Source: Plantago elongata
Taxonomy: Eukaryota; Streptophyta; Magnoliopsida; Lamiales; Plantaginaceae
Direction: 5' to 3'
Assembly: GCA_036897095.1 (NCBI GenBank)
Contig: JAYMSP010000041.1
Span: forward strand, 43,441 to 107,440
DNA length: 64,000 bases
Within the stretch, counting starts at the first letter, position 1. Each line of letters starts with the position of its first letter. This document shows, piece by piece, positions 16,813 to 27,432 of this stretch. The translations under genes were made by a program, and so were the position numbers. Below the pieces are notes generated by a model, which saw only the letters and a program-made list of their open reading frames with translations, ran no database searches and had not been told where the DNA came from.

Positions 16813-18360
16813 TGTTGGGGTTTTAGAGCTCAGCTCAGTTCAGTAAAGGTGAAGTGAGCAGGGTTTATCCATTTCCTTGTTTGCTGTTGGCGATGACTGA
16901 TGACTGTTACAGGCTTACAGGACAGGACTTCAATCGGTTCGGGTCGGGTTATAACTGACCGGCCCATTAGGATCATACTAGCCCAGTCCACTTATTTATA
17001 TGCTGGATCATGCTTTTTATGCAATAGTTAGGACTTTGGAATGGATTGTAGAAATTAGTGTCCGAACTGATCTGAGTCCAAACTCAACTCAACTAGGTAA
17101 TGAAACATGCTTCTAATTTCAATAATATTCATAAACGGACAACCAGCTCAACCACCCAAACTTCTAAATAAATAATTAATTTTTCAACCTTACAACCAAC
17201 TCAACTACAATAAATAAATTATAATTTATGTATGACCCAACCAATACAATCAATTCAATAAAATATTATTATCATTTTCATCATTATCGTAAAATAATTA
17301 TATAGATAATTAAATATAATAATCATATATAATATAAAAAACTTTAACTTATATGAAAAAATAAAATACAAGAAATGAACAATTTAAGACTACATTACTG
17401 AAATACATGAAAAATAATTTCAATGCTTCAAATGTAATTTTAAAATAAACAACATTGTTGAAGGATAAAAGAAATTAAAAAAATAAATATTTACTGTGGA
17501 TAAAACGAGTTATTTGGATTCATCGGAGTGAATCGAAAATCGTGTGTTGAGATATGAAGTAATAGAGTGGATTTTTCAAATGTATAAAAATATATTGATA
17601 TAGATCTCTATTCAAAGAGAATTCTATTTTATGAATTTTAATATATTTTATAAGAGGCAACCAGCTGGTTGCTGGTTGCAAGATTGACAAACGTGTTTGA
17701 TAAATACTTTGTCATTTCTATTTTTTTAAAAAGTTTTATATGAGTCCCACCCACCACAAATTATCCAACCATAATCGTTATTTATGGCCTAAGGAGTCTC
17801 CGGACTCCGGTTGTTAGATTAGCAAAAGACTTCACGGGCCTTCTGAAGCTAAACCAAACTGAGCTCGCTAGGAAAACAAGCATGAATTCTACTTAGCTAT
17901 GCTATCAAGCAAGCCAAGTTCGAATGTGACGAGTCACGAGTCACGAGCTAAACTCAACACCCAATAAGCCTGAAATTGCATAACAATATTAAATGGACCT
18001 TGGCCAATACACGTTTAGTTTAATTGGTTAGACCTTTCGGGTATTTTCTTCTTAATTTAATCATTGTTCATACTTAGACCGTGTAAATTTTCATATCACA
18101 CTTGCAATTAAAGCTAAATTAATTTCAATGTTTTGTTACCTAGAGGATTCCGTTTAACACCAGTTAGCTATGTTCTCTGCAAACCCATTCCTTTTAATTC
18201 CATACCACTTTATTTAATTATATTTTTAAATAACAATTTAATTCAATTCAAATAATTACAATTACATAAAAAACTTAGAATTTAAAGATCTATTAATTCA
18301 ATTCACTACAATTTATACATATGTAGACGGTTGGTTTGAGGGTAGAGCTAACAATTGATA
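16813..18360. other. FLN1 upstream region and AT-rich spacer
   Basis: The first 100-150 bases include the FLN1 5' UTR and promoter. The remainder is AT-rich with no gene. At 17940-17950 ACGAGTC is repeated in tandem. A box-A-like string near 18010-18030 lacks a matching box B and is not called as tRNA. Confidence 0.5.
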
Positions 18361-18500
18361 CATTATGACCCTATTTATTTTAAATTTATTTGACCAAAAT
18401 TTGTTTTATCAAATCACTATAATATTAATACATTATGACCTCATTTATTTTAAATTTATTTGACCAAAATTTGTTTTATCAAATCACTATAATATTAATG
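18361..18500. repeat. 70-bp tandem duplication
   Basis: Positions 18361-18430 and 18431-18500 are nearly identical 70-bp units starting CATTATGACC. They differ at only a few bases, so the duplication looks recent. No coding content. Confidence 0.9.
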
Positions 18501-18559
18501 TTGAATGTACATATTGACCTATTAAAGTACAATAAACAACTTAAAGCCTTCTACTTTTT

Positions 18560-19670
18560 ATTGTCACATGTCACATTTTCATCCATTATTTTTTTTATTT
18601 TTAAATTTTTATTTTGTCCACTTTAAAATGTTTATAACTTAAAAAATAAAAATATAAAAAATAAATAAAAATCACTAACAATTTTATATTTTCGAGATCT
18701 ATAAATAGAGATCAATCTCAACTATGTTTGAATTATTATTTTGATATGTTTATAAATCACTAACAACTTTATTCGAATCTTAAATTGTAAAACAATTTTA
18801 GAAAAACGATGTTACAAGTTTAACTTTTCAACACTCTTATAAATATCTTGAATATGTAAAAATAATCATTTATATTATAAGATCCGGAACCCGAATTTGA
18901 AGCTCGATACTCGTGTTCAATGTCAGGTATCTGTATTCGATGCCCGTTCTCCGTGTCTTATATACGGTACCCGTGTTTGATGTCTGGTATCCGTAAGCAA
19001 TGTCAGGTAACTGTAATCGTAACCCGGTATATGTGTTCGATGTCAAGTCCGATATTTGAATCCGATGCTCGATACTCGTGTTTGGTGTTCTGTATCCGTA
19101 TCCGATGTTCGTCACCCGTGTTTGATGTTAGGTATTCGTAAGCAATGCCCGATAACCGTACATTGTCCGGTATCCGTACCCGATGTCCATCACCCTTATC
19201 GCATGGTACCTGTGTTTGATGTCCGGTATCCTTAGTAATGCCCGGTATCCATACCCGATGCCCGTCACCCGTATCCAATACACGGTACCCGTGTTTGATG
19301 TCCGGTATCTGTAGCCATTACTCGGTATTCGTGTCTGAGCCCAATCCTATTACCCTAATTATCATATCATATTGTTCGTTTATTTATTGACCCAATATAA
19401 TAAAATTGCACTTTTAAAACTCGTCTTATAATTTATTAAGGTTCAAATAAAGTCGTTAATGATTTTTATAAATCTCGAAAAAATAATTCGAACATAGTCT
19501 AGAGTGGTCTCTATTTATATATTTCGAAAAAATATAGTTGATAGTTTTTATTTTTATTTTTTTATTTTTATTTTAAGTTATGAAATTTTGAATTAGACAA
19601 AATAAAATTTAAAGAGAAAGATGAAGATGAAGAAGTAAATAAATGAATTATTGAGATGAAGAAAATAAAC
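18560..19670. mobile_element. Long terminal-inverted-repeat element with internal array
   Basis: About 220 bp on the left (near 18600-18835) recurs inverted on the right (near 19395-19610). Shared pieces include ATTTTGTC, TCATAACTTAAA (GTTTATAACTTAAA), TATAAATAGAGA, ACTATGTTTGAATTATT (ACTATGTTCGAATTATT) and CTTTATTCGAATCTTAA (CTTTATTTGAACCTTAA). The arms frame the short-motif array at 18885-19345. Long inverted arms with a non-coding core suggest a non-autonomous Mutator-like transposon. Outer ends and target duplication are not resolved. Confidence 0.6.
18885..19345. repeat. Degenerate ~20-bp motif array
   Basis: An array of about twenty diverged units built on patterns such as CGGTACCCGTGTTTGATGTC and CGGTATCCGTAAGCAATGCC, alternating without strict order. 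The GTTTGATG variant recurs near 18975, 19120, 19214 and 19293. Because the unit length is not a multiple of three, all frames stay partly open and give spurious Arg/Tyr/Ile-rich reading frames on both strands. The array is much richer in GC and CpG than the flanking AT-rich arms. Confidence 0.8.
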
Positions 19671-19851
19671 AATGTGAGTTCACTAAATTATTCTTATATG
19701 GTAAGTACATAAATATGTATTATGTAACAAAAATTGTATGAAGTTATTGGTAGTTTTGTTGGTTGTAGAAAATTGAAAGAAGTGTTGTGAATTAATATGA
19801 ATTAATCCCGTTATTTTGAATGAGCTGAACTAGAAGATCAACCTTAGGATC

Positions 19852-20025
19852 TGTTAAGAGAAGTGTTAAGAGTGGTCAGTTGATCAATATAAAGTAGTTA
19901 AGTTAGTTAGTTAATATTGTTATGTTCTTCAATATATAAAGAAGACATGAACCAAATCCATTGTATTGTATTCATTCAAATCAATATACAAATTTGGTTC
20001 TTGATCCTTGTTGATATTATTCACA
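19852..20025 (+). repeat. 5' LTR of the copia element
   Basis: Starts TGTTAAGAGAAG and ends TTATTCACA. It is shorter than the 3' copy because it lacks two small segments present there, one near 21146-21170 and one near 21198-21206. Confidence 0.85.
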
Positions 20026-20240
20026 TGGTATCAGTAGTATTCAATCAATAATCAATCAATCAAATCTGATCAATCAATTCTGTTGCTCTGCTCTGTTTTC
20101 CCCATTTCTCTGCGAATCTGATCTTCTGCAGCCGTCAGTTGCTGCTACATTCATTCGATTCTCCGAGCGGCAGTTCCTTTCCACCAATCAACTGTTCTTG
20201 AGCAGTTACTCAACCGTTGTGCAGCTTCTTGGACGATTTC

Positions 20241-20396
20241 ATGGCGGATTCAGGCTCTACAGGCGGCAATGCCATTCATCAACAAACAGGAATCCGATCA
20301 CCGGCCGATTCACGTGCTAATTCATCCCTGAATCTGGCGGAAAATCAACTTCCCCCCTATTTCTACCACACACCTGATCATCCAGGCCTGACATAG
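20241..20396 (+). pseudogene. Truncated copia gag
   Basis: An ATG 215 bp downstream of the primer binding site opens a 51-residue frame that begins MADSGSTGGNA and reaches PPYFYHTPDHPGL, the N-terminal copia gag motif. The frame stops at a TAG as soon as it crosses into pol sequence. It is a remnant. Confidence 0.7.
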
Positions 20397-21049
20397 CCTA
20401 TGCATTACAAACTTTGAGTCAGCACATGTCTACACCAACTGAGGCAAATATGAAAGCTGCATACAGAATCTTGAGATACTTGAAGAAACATCCTGGCAAA
20501 GGCTTGTTCTACCCTGCAAACTCAAGCTTCACTCTCACAGCTTATTGTGACATTGATTGGGCAAGGTGTCTAGATACCAAAAGGAGTATTACAGGCTTTG
20601 GTGTCTATCTTGGTCAATCATTGGTTTCATGGAAATCAAAGAAGCAGCCAACAATTAGCTGTTCTTCAGCTGAGGCTGAATACAGGGCCTTGGCATACAT
20701 AGTTTGTGAAGTCCAATGATTGGTATATCTGCTCAGGAATTTTGGTATCTGTTCACAGCTTCCAGTTGTTATTTATACTGATTCAAAGAGTGCTATTTGT
20801 ATAGCTGAAAATTCAGTTCTTCATAAGAAGACAAAGCATATACAAATAGACTATCACTTCACAAGAGAGAAGCTCGAGGAAGGGGTTATCAAGATCATCC
20901 ATGTTCCATCCATTGAGAATATGGCTGATGAATTTATAAAACCTTTGTCATTTGATTTGTTTTCTTCTTTAACATCCAAGATGCATCTTGTAGATATCCA
21001 TATGCATCTTTCGGGGGTGTTAAGAGAAGTGTTAAGAGTGGTTAGTTAG
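20384..21049 (+). pseudogene. Copia RT/RNase H remnant with an in-frame stop
   Basis: The frame from 20384 reads RPDIAYALQTLSQHM, then the copia RNase H domain with AYCDIDWA, TKRSITGF, SSAEAEYRAL and IYTDSKSAICIAEN, ending MADEFIKPLS before the 3' LTR. A TGA at 20717-20719 interrupts it where the family usually has Trp (a TGG to TGA change). The pol frame differs from the upstream gag frame. Confidence 0.85.
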
Positions 21050-21221
21050 TTAATATAAAGTAGTTAAGTTAGTTAGTTAATATTGTTATGTTCTTCAATA
21101 TATAAAGAAGACATGAACCAAATTCATTGTATTGTATTCATTCATTGGAGTATATTTTCTCCATCAAATTAATATATAAATTTGGTTCTTGATCCTTTGG
21201 TCCCTGTTGATATTATTCACA
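21018..21221 (+). repeat. 3' LTR of the copia element
   Basis: Starts TGTTAAGAGAAG and ends TTATTCACA. The pol frame runs into it. Its end lies 275 bp upstream of the SOUL gene ATG. Confidence 0.85.
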
Positions 21222-21398
21222 GGATGGACTCGTGGCACACTGAAATCCACATCTCCTTTCTTCCTCACCACTCATTTGCAGAAGATACACAAATTACTCC
21301 TTCCCCAAGCAAAAGAGTGACGAGTTCCAGACGAATCTTTATCTTGTTCAACAATTAAATTCAGCTTATAGCACACTTGGTAACCTAAAACCTTCTCC

Positions 21399-21406
21399 TA
21401 TAAAAA
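21399..21406 (+). promoter_or_regulatory. TATA box of the SOUL gene
   Basis: TATAAAAA sits 98 bp upstream of the ATG at 21497 and 178 bp downstream of the copia 3' LTR. The gene's core promoter is therefore intact but close to the insertion. Confidence 0.55.
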
Positions 21407-21496
21407 CTCCAACATTCGTCACACAATCTCAAAACAATCAATTCAATTACTCTGTTCAACATCACACCTCAAAATCTCAAATCAAGCTTTCTCAAA

Positions 21497-22087
21497 ATGG
21501 GCATGGTTTTCGGTAGAATCGCAGTAGAAACACCCAAATACGAACTAATCCACACCGGAACAAATTACCAAATCCGCAAATACCCACCCTCCGTGATCGC
21601 CGAAGTCACCTACAACCCGGCCGATTTCAAATCCGACAAGGACGGCGGTTTTCAGATCCTCGCGAAGTACATCGGCGTATTCGGGAAACCCGAAAACACC
21701 CGACCGGAGAAAATCGCAATGACGGCACCGGTGATCACGAAAACAAGCGAGCAGATTGCGATGACTGCCCCGGTGGTGAGTAAGAGTGCAGGGGAGATGG
21801 TGACGATGGGGTTTATTCTGCCGTCGAAGTATTGTAAAGCGGAGGATGCGCCGAAACCGGTGGATGAGAGGGTGGTGATCAGGGAGGAGGGGGAGAAGAA
21901 GTATGGAGTTGTGACTTTTAGTGGGAGTACTGGTGAGAAAGAGGTGGAGGAGAAGGTGAAGGAGTTGAAGGAGGGGTTGGAGAAAGATGGGTTTGAGATT
22001 GTGGGTGAGTTTCTGCTTGCGAGGTTTAATCCGCCGTGGACTTTGCCGCCATTTAGGACGAATGAGGTCATGATTCCGGTGGCCTGA
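21497..22087 (+). CDS. SOUL-family haem-binding protein
   Basis: An intronless frame of 196 residues. The SOUL/HBP fold is supported by the N-terminal YELIHTGTNYQIRKYPPSVIAEV, the paired IAMTAPV repeats at about residues 73-94, the FILPSKY stretch, VKELKEGLEKDGF and the C-terminal ARFNPPWTLPPFRTNEVMIPV. Cytosolic members of this family (Arabidopsis cHBPs) bind haem and other tetrapyrroles and are proposed carriers or buffers. There is no signal or transit peptide, so the protein is probably cytosolic. The length is normal for the family. The ATG is the first in frame, with a TATA box 98 bp upstream. Codon use in the body is GC-rich compared with the surrounding AT-rich DNA, normal for a conserved gene. 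A copia remnant lies directly upstream and may supply or disturb distal regulatory elements. Confidence 0.92.
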   Translation: MGMVFGRIAVETPKYELIHTGTNYQIRKYPPSVIAEVTYNPADFKSDKDGGFQILAKYIGVFGKPENTRPEKIAMTAPVITKTSEQIAMTAPVVSKSAGEMVTMGFILPSKYCKAEDAPKPVDERVVIREEGEKKYGVVTFSGSTGEKEVEEKVKELKEGLEKDGFEIVGEFLLARFNPPWTLPPFRTNEVMIPVA

Positions 22088-22985
22088 TGGTCGACGATGG
22101 ACTTGGTTGTACGTAACGCCACAAAGTTTCGGATGAAGTAGCGTTCCCAATCGATTTAAGATATCTGATACTTTTGGGTGTTACGTACACTGGGTGGGTT
22201 TCTGTTTATGTATTTTAGCCTGTTAGCAGATGTATGTACTAGCCGAAGTAGACTCGTATCAACAGCATACACATTGATACGTGCACCTGTATGCTTTTCG
22301 TTTATTATGATATCGAAGTTTCGTTTGCTGGAAAAAGAGTTTTCATTCATAATGACCAAGCTACGCGTTTTTCTGCATCCATGGATTTTGATTCAGTTTT
22401 GCGTTATCAAAATGAGTAATTTTGAATGCACAATGCAATGAGTGTTATAACTTATAAGCATATGCGGAGAACCTAGAGAACAAAAGGGATATAAGTACAC
22501 ACCTTGGAAAGGTTTTATAGTAGAACAGAAACAGTACCAGCAACATTTTGCAGTAGAGCATTTGGATATGAGTGGGAAGTCAAGCAGCCATGACCCATGA
22601 ACACACAACTCCACTTTTCGATACGAACCAGTAACCGTTAACTCTACATAAGCTCTAAAGAAGTGAAGTCATCAACAAGATTTCACTAGACGGTATGAAA
22701 GCAAATGATTTACAAGCAACTTAATGCAGAAATCCAAATGCAAATGTCACATGAATCAATTTGAAGATGATGGATGAATTTGTTCACAAACTATATTTTC
22801 TGAGCTGAAGCTGTATTCCAATGATCAAAACATACACATAAGATATATTGCAAAACTACACTTTGAATGATCATTAAACTACAGCACCACATTAGACCAC
22901 AAAATCCAAGTACAAAAATCGAACACCATTTACATACAGAACAAACAGACACATAATAACTACCAATTCATAAACAAAAAGCCTA
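22088..22985. other. Convergent 3' flanks of SOUL and lectin genes
   Basis: This is presumed to hold the 3' UTRs of the two convergent genes. No additional gene or clear repeat was found. Confidence 0.55.
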
Positions 22986-24023
22986 CTACTTCTTACCATC
23001 TTCGACGGCTTTCTCTACATCAACACCAACCTTCTCGCACTCGCACTCTTTCAATTCCACAGGGAAGGCCTCCGGAGCCACAGGACGCCTGCTCCCGAAT
23101 ATAGTCCAAACAAACAACACGAGAAACGCACCCAATGCTCCACATCCAGTTCCAAATATCAATGCAGCTGCTATCTTGAAGGCACAGTCACTCTTCCTCG
23201 GAACACTTACATCCTTTCCCTTCGCAGTGAAGTAGTCTGGATCCATAGGTTCCGAATGCAACGAATGTGGGGCAGTCCTGTTCACAAAGCTGTACATCCA
23301 CATCATACTCTTCTGCGTCGAATTCCTACTAGACGAACTCCACCCCACGGTGACATTCTCCCCTTTCCACATTTTCGACAAATCAATGGAATAGGTAAGC
23401 AGTGGACCCAACGGCTTATCTTCCCCCCACTTAGCCAACCTCACCTCAAATCTTTTGCTACTCGCCTCATAATCAATCCAAGCACTAAACCTCACTCCAC
23501 TATTCAGCACCAGTTTAAGCGACGAAACATTGCTCGATTTAACCGAAACCGGACCATTAACATTAACTCCCACATGATTACCATTCAAATCCCCATACTT
23601 ACTATCCTTGTGAGTGTCAAACTCAATAGCCAAGTACTTCATACTCATATTCTTCAACAAACCCATATACCCACCATCAAACTTACTCAAATTAAAACCA
23701 GCAGGAAGCATCACAAAAGCCAACCCATCACCATTTTCCTCCGACCCATTCTCCTTAGCCATCGAAAACACAAACCAAGTAGAAAAAGAAACCAAATTCC
23801 CAGATTTCCTATCAACCAAACTGATAGGCTCCTTAATCATAAGCCTGCCAGCACTAAAATACCTAGAACCAGCAATCTCACCAGTTCGAGGCCACTTACA
23901 GTCACCATAAGCAACATCATAATGCTTATCTACACCCAAAGTAGAGTTCTTTTCTGCAGCTAACAAGTAAAAATTGAGCAAGAAGAAGGCCAATAAGTAC
24001 CTGGGAGATGCAAAAGATGCCAT
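22986..24023 (-). CDS. Membrane-anchored L-type lectin-domain protein
   Basis: A single exon of 345 residues from the ATG at 24023. The frame continues upstream, but without another ATG, and a signal peptide (MASFASPRYLLAFFLLNFYLLAA) follows this Met directly. The extracellular part is a legume-lectin (ConA-like) domain with DGLAFVMLPAG, AIEFDTHKDSKYGD, NGNHVGVNVN and VTVGWSSSSRN, plus many N-glycosylation sequons. A transmembrane helix (AAALIFGTGCGALGAFLVLF, near residues 284-303) is followed by a short tail of about 40 residues rich in Glu and Lys, with no kinase domain. This matches plant ConA-like lectin family proteins related to lectin receptor kinases but lacking the kinase. Such proteins may bind glycans or act as co-receptors; the ligand is unknown. 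Of the metal-ligand positions, Glu, both Asp and His are kept, while the usual Tyr and Asn read His and Asp. Confidence 0.88.
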   Translation of the reverse strand: MASFASPRYLLAFFLLNFYLLAAEKNSTLGVDKHYDVAYGDCKWPRTGEIAGSRYFSAGRLMIKEPISLVDRKSGNLVSFSTWFVFSMAKENGSEENGDGLAFVMLPAGFNLSKFDGGYMGLLKNMSMKYLAIEFDTHKDSKYGDLNGNHVGVNVNGPVSVKSSNVSSLKLVLNSGVRFSAWIDYEASSKRFEVRLAKWGEDKPLGPLLTYSIDLSKMWKGENVTVGWSSSSRNSTQKSMMWMYSFVNRTAPHSLHSEPMDPDYFTAKGKDVSVPRKSDCAFKIAAALIFGTGCGALGAFLVLFVWTIFGSRRPVAPEAFPVELKECECEKVGVDVEKAVEDGKK

Positions 24024-24721
24024 TTTGCGATCTGGGTTCACGAGCAAGAACAGAAATGAGAAGGCCTTTGGCTTTAACAGTGGAATTACAATGGTTTCTT
24101 GGAAGAACACATAGTAAGTAGTGAGTAGAATTGGAAGTGTGTTGTTTGATGTTTGTCCCTAGGGTTAGTGAGAGTGGATTTGGGGAAAAAAAGGTTGGGA
24201 AATGTGGGATGAGTATGGTGTGGTAGTGGTGGTTGGGAGAATTAAATAGGTTTTACTTGTTGTTTCTGCTGCAAATGCATTGGCATTGCTACTCTGATTT
24301 TTACTACTACTTTACTTTTTCTCTGTTTCTCAGTGGTTGCTGAGTGTTTGTTGATGAGGGAATATAAATACTTGTGAGATTCTTTAGCTGCTTTGTCCTT
24401 CTATTTACCTCTATTTACAGTCTTGTTCCTTTCTACTTCAGTTTTTTGCTTTCTAGTGTTTGTCATTTTGTTTAACATTGTGTCCTTGTCTTAAGTATAC
24501 TACTATTATCCTCTGGTGTTTCTAAACTTGTTTTATGTAGCCATCATATGTCATTTGTATCACATTTAGTTGTGTTTAAGGATTAAGGATGTGAGAGGAG
24601 TATCCCAATTTAAAAAGAACCCAACTAATCTTTTAAGTGGAACTCGGGATAACTAAGTTCGAGCTCATGTCATAAATTTTAAATTTTAATCGAAGTCATC
24701 TTATTCTCGAAAATACATATT

Positions 24722-24908
24722 CTCCTTCCATTTCAGAACAAATGACATATTACTTTTATACAAGAAGTTTAATGTGCATTGTAAAATGTAGGTGGCAAAT
24801 GCATATGTGCGTAAATGAGTTTAAAATATTGATAAAAGTAAAAATAGAATGTTTGTAGTGAGAGATATATAAATATTATATAATATAATTATTCCGAGGC
24901 GGAAGAAG
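24722..24908. mobile_element. Small MITE with CTCCTTCC ends
   Basis: The left end CTCCTTCCATTTCAGAACAA and the right end CCGAGGCGGAAGAAG are imperfect inverted complements, with TA at the right edge. The element shares TTTCAGAACAAATGA and nearby TTACTTTT with the element at about 37524-37701, so the two belong to one family, probably Stowaway-related. Confidence 0.6.
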
Positions 24909-25068
24909 TAGTATATAAAGATATTGAAATATGTATATGAGAATTACATTAAGGAATTAAAGAGTAAAGTAAAATGATAAGATGGCATGAAGATATAGTG
25001 ACATCTTATCAATGCTTTTATGTTGGTAGAGTTCATCTTTACCAATTTCACCTATCTTCTGAGCGTAA

Positions 25069-25227
25069 GGGGCTGATTGGTAAAGCAATAAAATGTTTGC
25101 ATTTGGCTCGATGAACAGTGATTTGACCTAAAATACATTTTAAATATTTTATTTCAGTTTCATTTCAAATACAATTTAACTAAAATTCCATTCAAATAGT
25201 CATTTAAGTGCCATATGAATCAGCCCC
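25069..25227. mobile_element. Tourist-like MITE, copy 2 (159 bp)
   Basis: Ends GGGGCTGATTGG and GAATCAGCCCC are inverted complements flanked by TAA on both sides (25066-25068 and 25228-25230), the target duplication of PIF/Harbinger elements. The interior CGATGAACAGTGATTTG matches the other 159-bp copy (3037-3195) in opposite orientation. Confidence 0.8.
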
Positions 25228-27344
25228 TAAATAACTTGCACAGATAAAAGTAGATTTTGGAATCAAATGCACCATAAAATTATACATGTATTTGCAAAAC
25301 CAAATCAGTCAACCACCAAAATACCTTGAGTGTCTTAAGAGATACATGCCCATGCCAACTGCTGACATTTAGCATTTTTAGAATATGTAAGTATAGTGAT
25401 TAGTAATTCTGGTTTAAAAGTAGGCATTGGGGGTGTAAAAAGAAGAAGATTCGCTTAAGGACCATGTTGCGCGTATTTACCCATTTCTTGGTGTTCACCC
25501 ACATTTAAGTCACACCATTATGGGTTTAGTATTTAACAAAGCTAACTAGTAAGATATGTAAATGATAGCTGATAAATGAATTAATAGATGATGAGTTGGT
25601 TGATTTTAGTAAGGTATCTAATATGTTAATCAAGCTCGTTGATTTAGCAATATAGCTTAGCTTAGTAGTGTGCCTTTTTGTTATGTGAGCATAATAATGT
25701 AATGCAGTAATCATCGTTGAAACGTCGAATTTGGAAATTAAACTCATCAAACTGTCATCTGGGTAACAAGTCAATGCAAAAATGGTCTCCATAGTTCCGC
25801 ATACTCTATTAAGCACCTGTTTCTTATACCGATGGACTGACTATCTCCCCACTCAAATCGAATATTTTATTAAAAAAATTAATTTAAAATAAAAAAGTTT
25901 ATTCAAATTCTATATCAATCATTTAATATAATTGACTGGACTTTTTAGAATTACTACTAATAGGGAGAGTGAGAGGAGATAAAAGGGGAAAAAATAGGCG
26001 TGCATTTGTTGTCTTCTTGATACATGCAACGGTCTTCTACAGTCCAAGACAAATCGATTCGGTTGGCTTCAAGATGTTGGGAGTAGATAATAATAGATGG
26101 GCTGTGTGTATCAAATCAAATGTATTGGAAAATCAAAACATGACACAACACAATATTGATTATTATTACATTACATTATTATTGAATTGAATTGTATGGT
26201 TCAAAGCAGAGTGAGTTGGGCAGGTAGACATGTGAGCCATTGTTGAATAGAAGACGACGACGCTTCACTGAATTTATTTATCTTTTAACCGACTCTTACT
26301 ATGTTGCTTTGCTTTGCTCATGGGATTGACTCTTTTCCGCCAACATCTATCCCTTCTTTTCGACGCTTTGTCCATATCAATTTTCTCATTCCTCTATTAA
26401 CCATGGACAAATTCACCTCTGTCTCATCCACATATTTTATATTTTAATAATTATATATTCATTCATTTTTTATTTTTAAAGTTTAACATTCAAACACGAC
26501 CTTATTTTAAACCTTTACATTTTACAGTTTCGTCTTCAAGCTCTGTTCTCTTCAACTGAAAACTTATTCGGTTTCGTTCAACTCTGCTCAATTATAATTT
26601 ATACTATACTTCAGTATAGTTCAATAAATTTAAATACTTACTTTTATTCTTAGTTAACCATCATCCACCACCATCAAGTCTTTCAATATAAGGTTATTCA
26701 AATAGATAAAATGTAATTTGTTGGATTTTTTTTAAAAGTATATAACACGTGAGACACCTCCAATTAATATACAACTGATGACTTCCTTTTTTTTTTTTTG
26801 TATTTTTATATTTAACTTTCAAATATAAACCATAAATTTCGGGTTTTTTTTTTATTTCTCTAGTTTGATAATTAATTTCCATGCGTCGAGATTAGTTTAT
26901 GTGTTGGCTTCCCTTTGATCTAATAATTAATTTCAAATAAATATAATACACACACACACACATACATACATAGAAGGACGTGTCAATTTATGACTTAATC
27001 TAAAAAAATATAAATATATTCATATTTTATATTAGAACTGACACTTGTCTTACACTTATTTAACAGTAGAAAAATAAAAACATCTAAAAAATAAATAAAA
27101 GGTAAAGAATAAAATTAAATAAAAAATAAAAGGTAAAATTAATGATGTGTTTGACTACAATATAAGGTTTGGACTAGTTTTTAATTTATGTATAATTGTA
27201 TGAAATAATATGTTATTATTTAAATATTCGGGATCATGATGTTATTAAAAATTTTATTAGGAGGGCTAAATGTAATTCACCCTCAACCATTTGGACATAA
27301 TCACATTTCTAATTTTCTTCCCTTTATTGCAACTTTTATTTACC

Positions 27345-27432
27345 AATCTAAACGAAGTGCAACTCAGTTGGTAAGACGCTTCGCCTCCAACTAATAGGAT
27401 GGATTCGAGTCATTCCTCTGTCGTTTTAAAAA
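27345..27432 (+). repeat. tRNA-derived SINE-like copy 1
   Basis: ACTCAGTTGGTAAGACGCTTC (box-A-like) is followed by GGATTCGAGTCATT (box-B-like) and an A-rich tail at 27427-27442. The same head is found at 32757-32835 (inverted) and 47512-47597, so it is a dispersed family rather than a functional tRNA. Confidence 0.6.

Larger units (their letters stand above)
19852..21221 (+). mobile_element. Internally deleted Ty1/copia retrotransposon
   Basis: A short copia element has two LTRs (19852-20025 and 21018-21221), a primer binding site TGGTATCAG directly after the 5' LTR at 20026, a gag start, the C-terminal RT/RNase H part of pol and a purine-rich tract (about 21012-21017) before the 3' LTR. The middle of gag, protease, integrase and most of RT are missing. 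AGGAT occurs at 19846-19850 and 21221-21225, so a 5-bp target duplication is likely if the boundary is shifted by one base; with TG...CA ends the flanks read GGATC and GGATG. At 1.37 kb it cannot move by itself. Confidence 0.88.

Noticed and set aside
18008-18035. Possible tRNA gene (TTTAATTGGTTAGACC resembles box A)
   Set aside because: No box B at the right distance and no cloverleaf stems.
18870-19278. Open frames on both strands rich in Tyr, Arg, Ile and Thr
   Set aside because: Produced by the degenerate 20-bp repeat array, where several frames stay open by chance.
21545-22150. Long minus-strand frames opposite the SOUL gene
   Set aside because: Antisense shadows of a GC-rich coding exon; composition is His/Arg/Leu-rich and has no domain.
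23256-23963. Long plus-strand frame opposite the lectin gene
   Set aside because: Antisense shadow with Thr/Ile/His-rich nonsense composition.
24024-24110. Upstream extension of the lectin protein
   Set aside because: Begins with GTG in frame; the ATG at 24023 is directly followed by a signal peptide.
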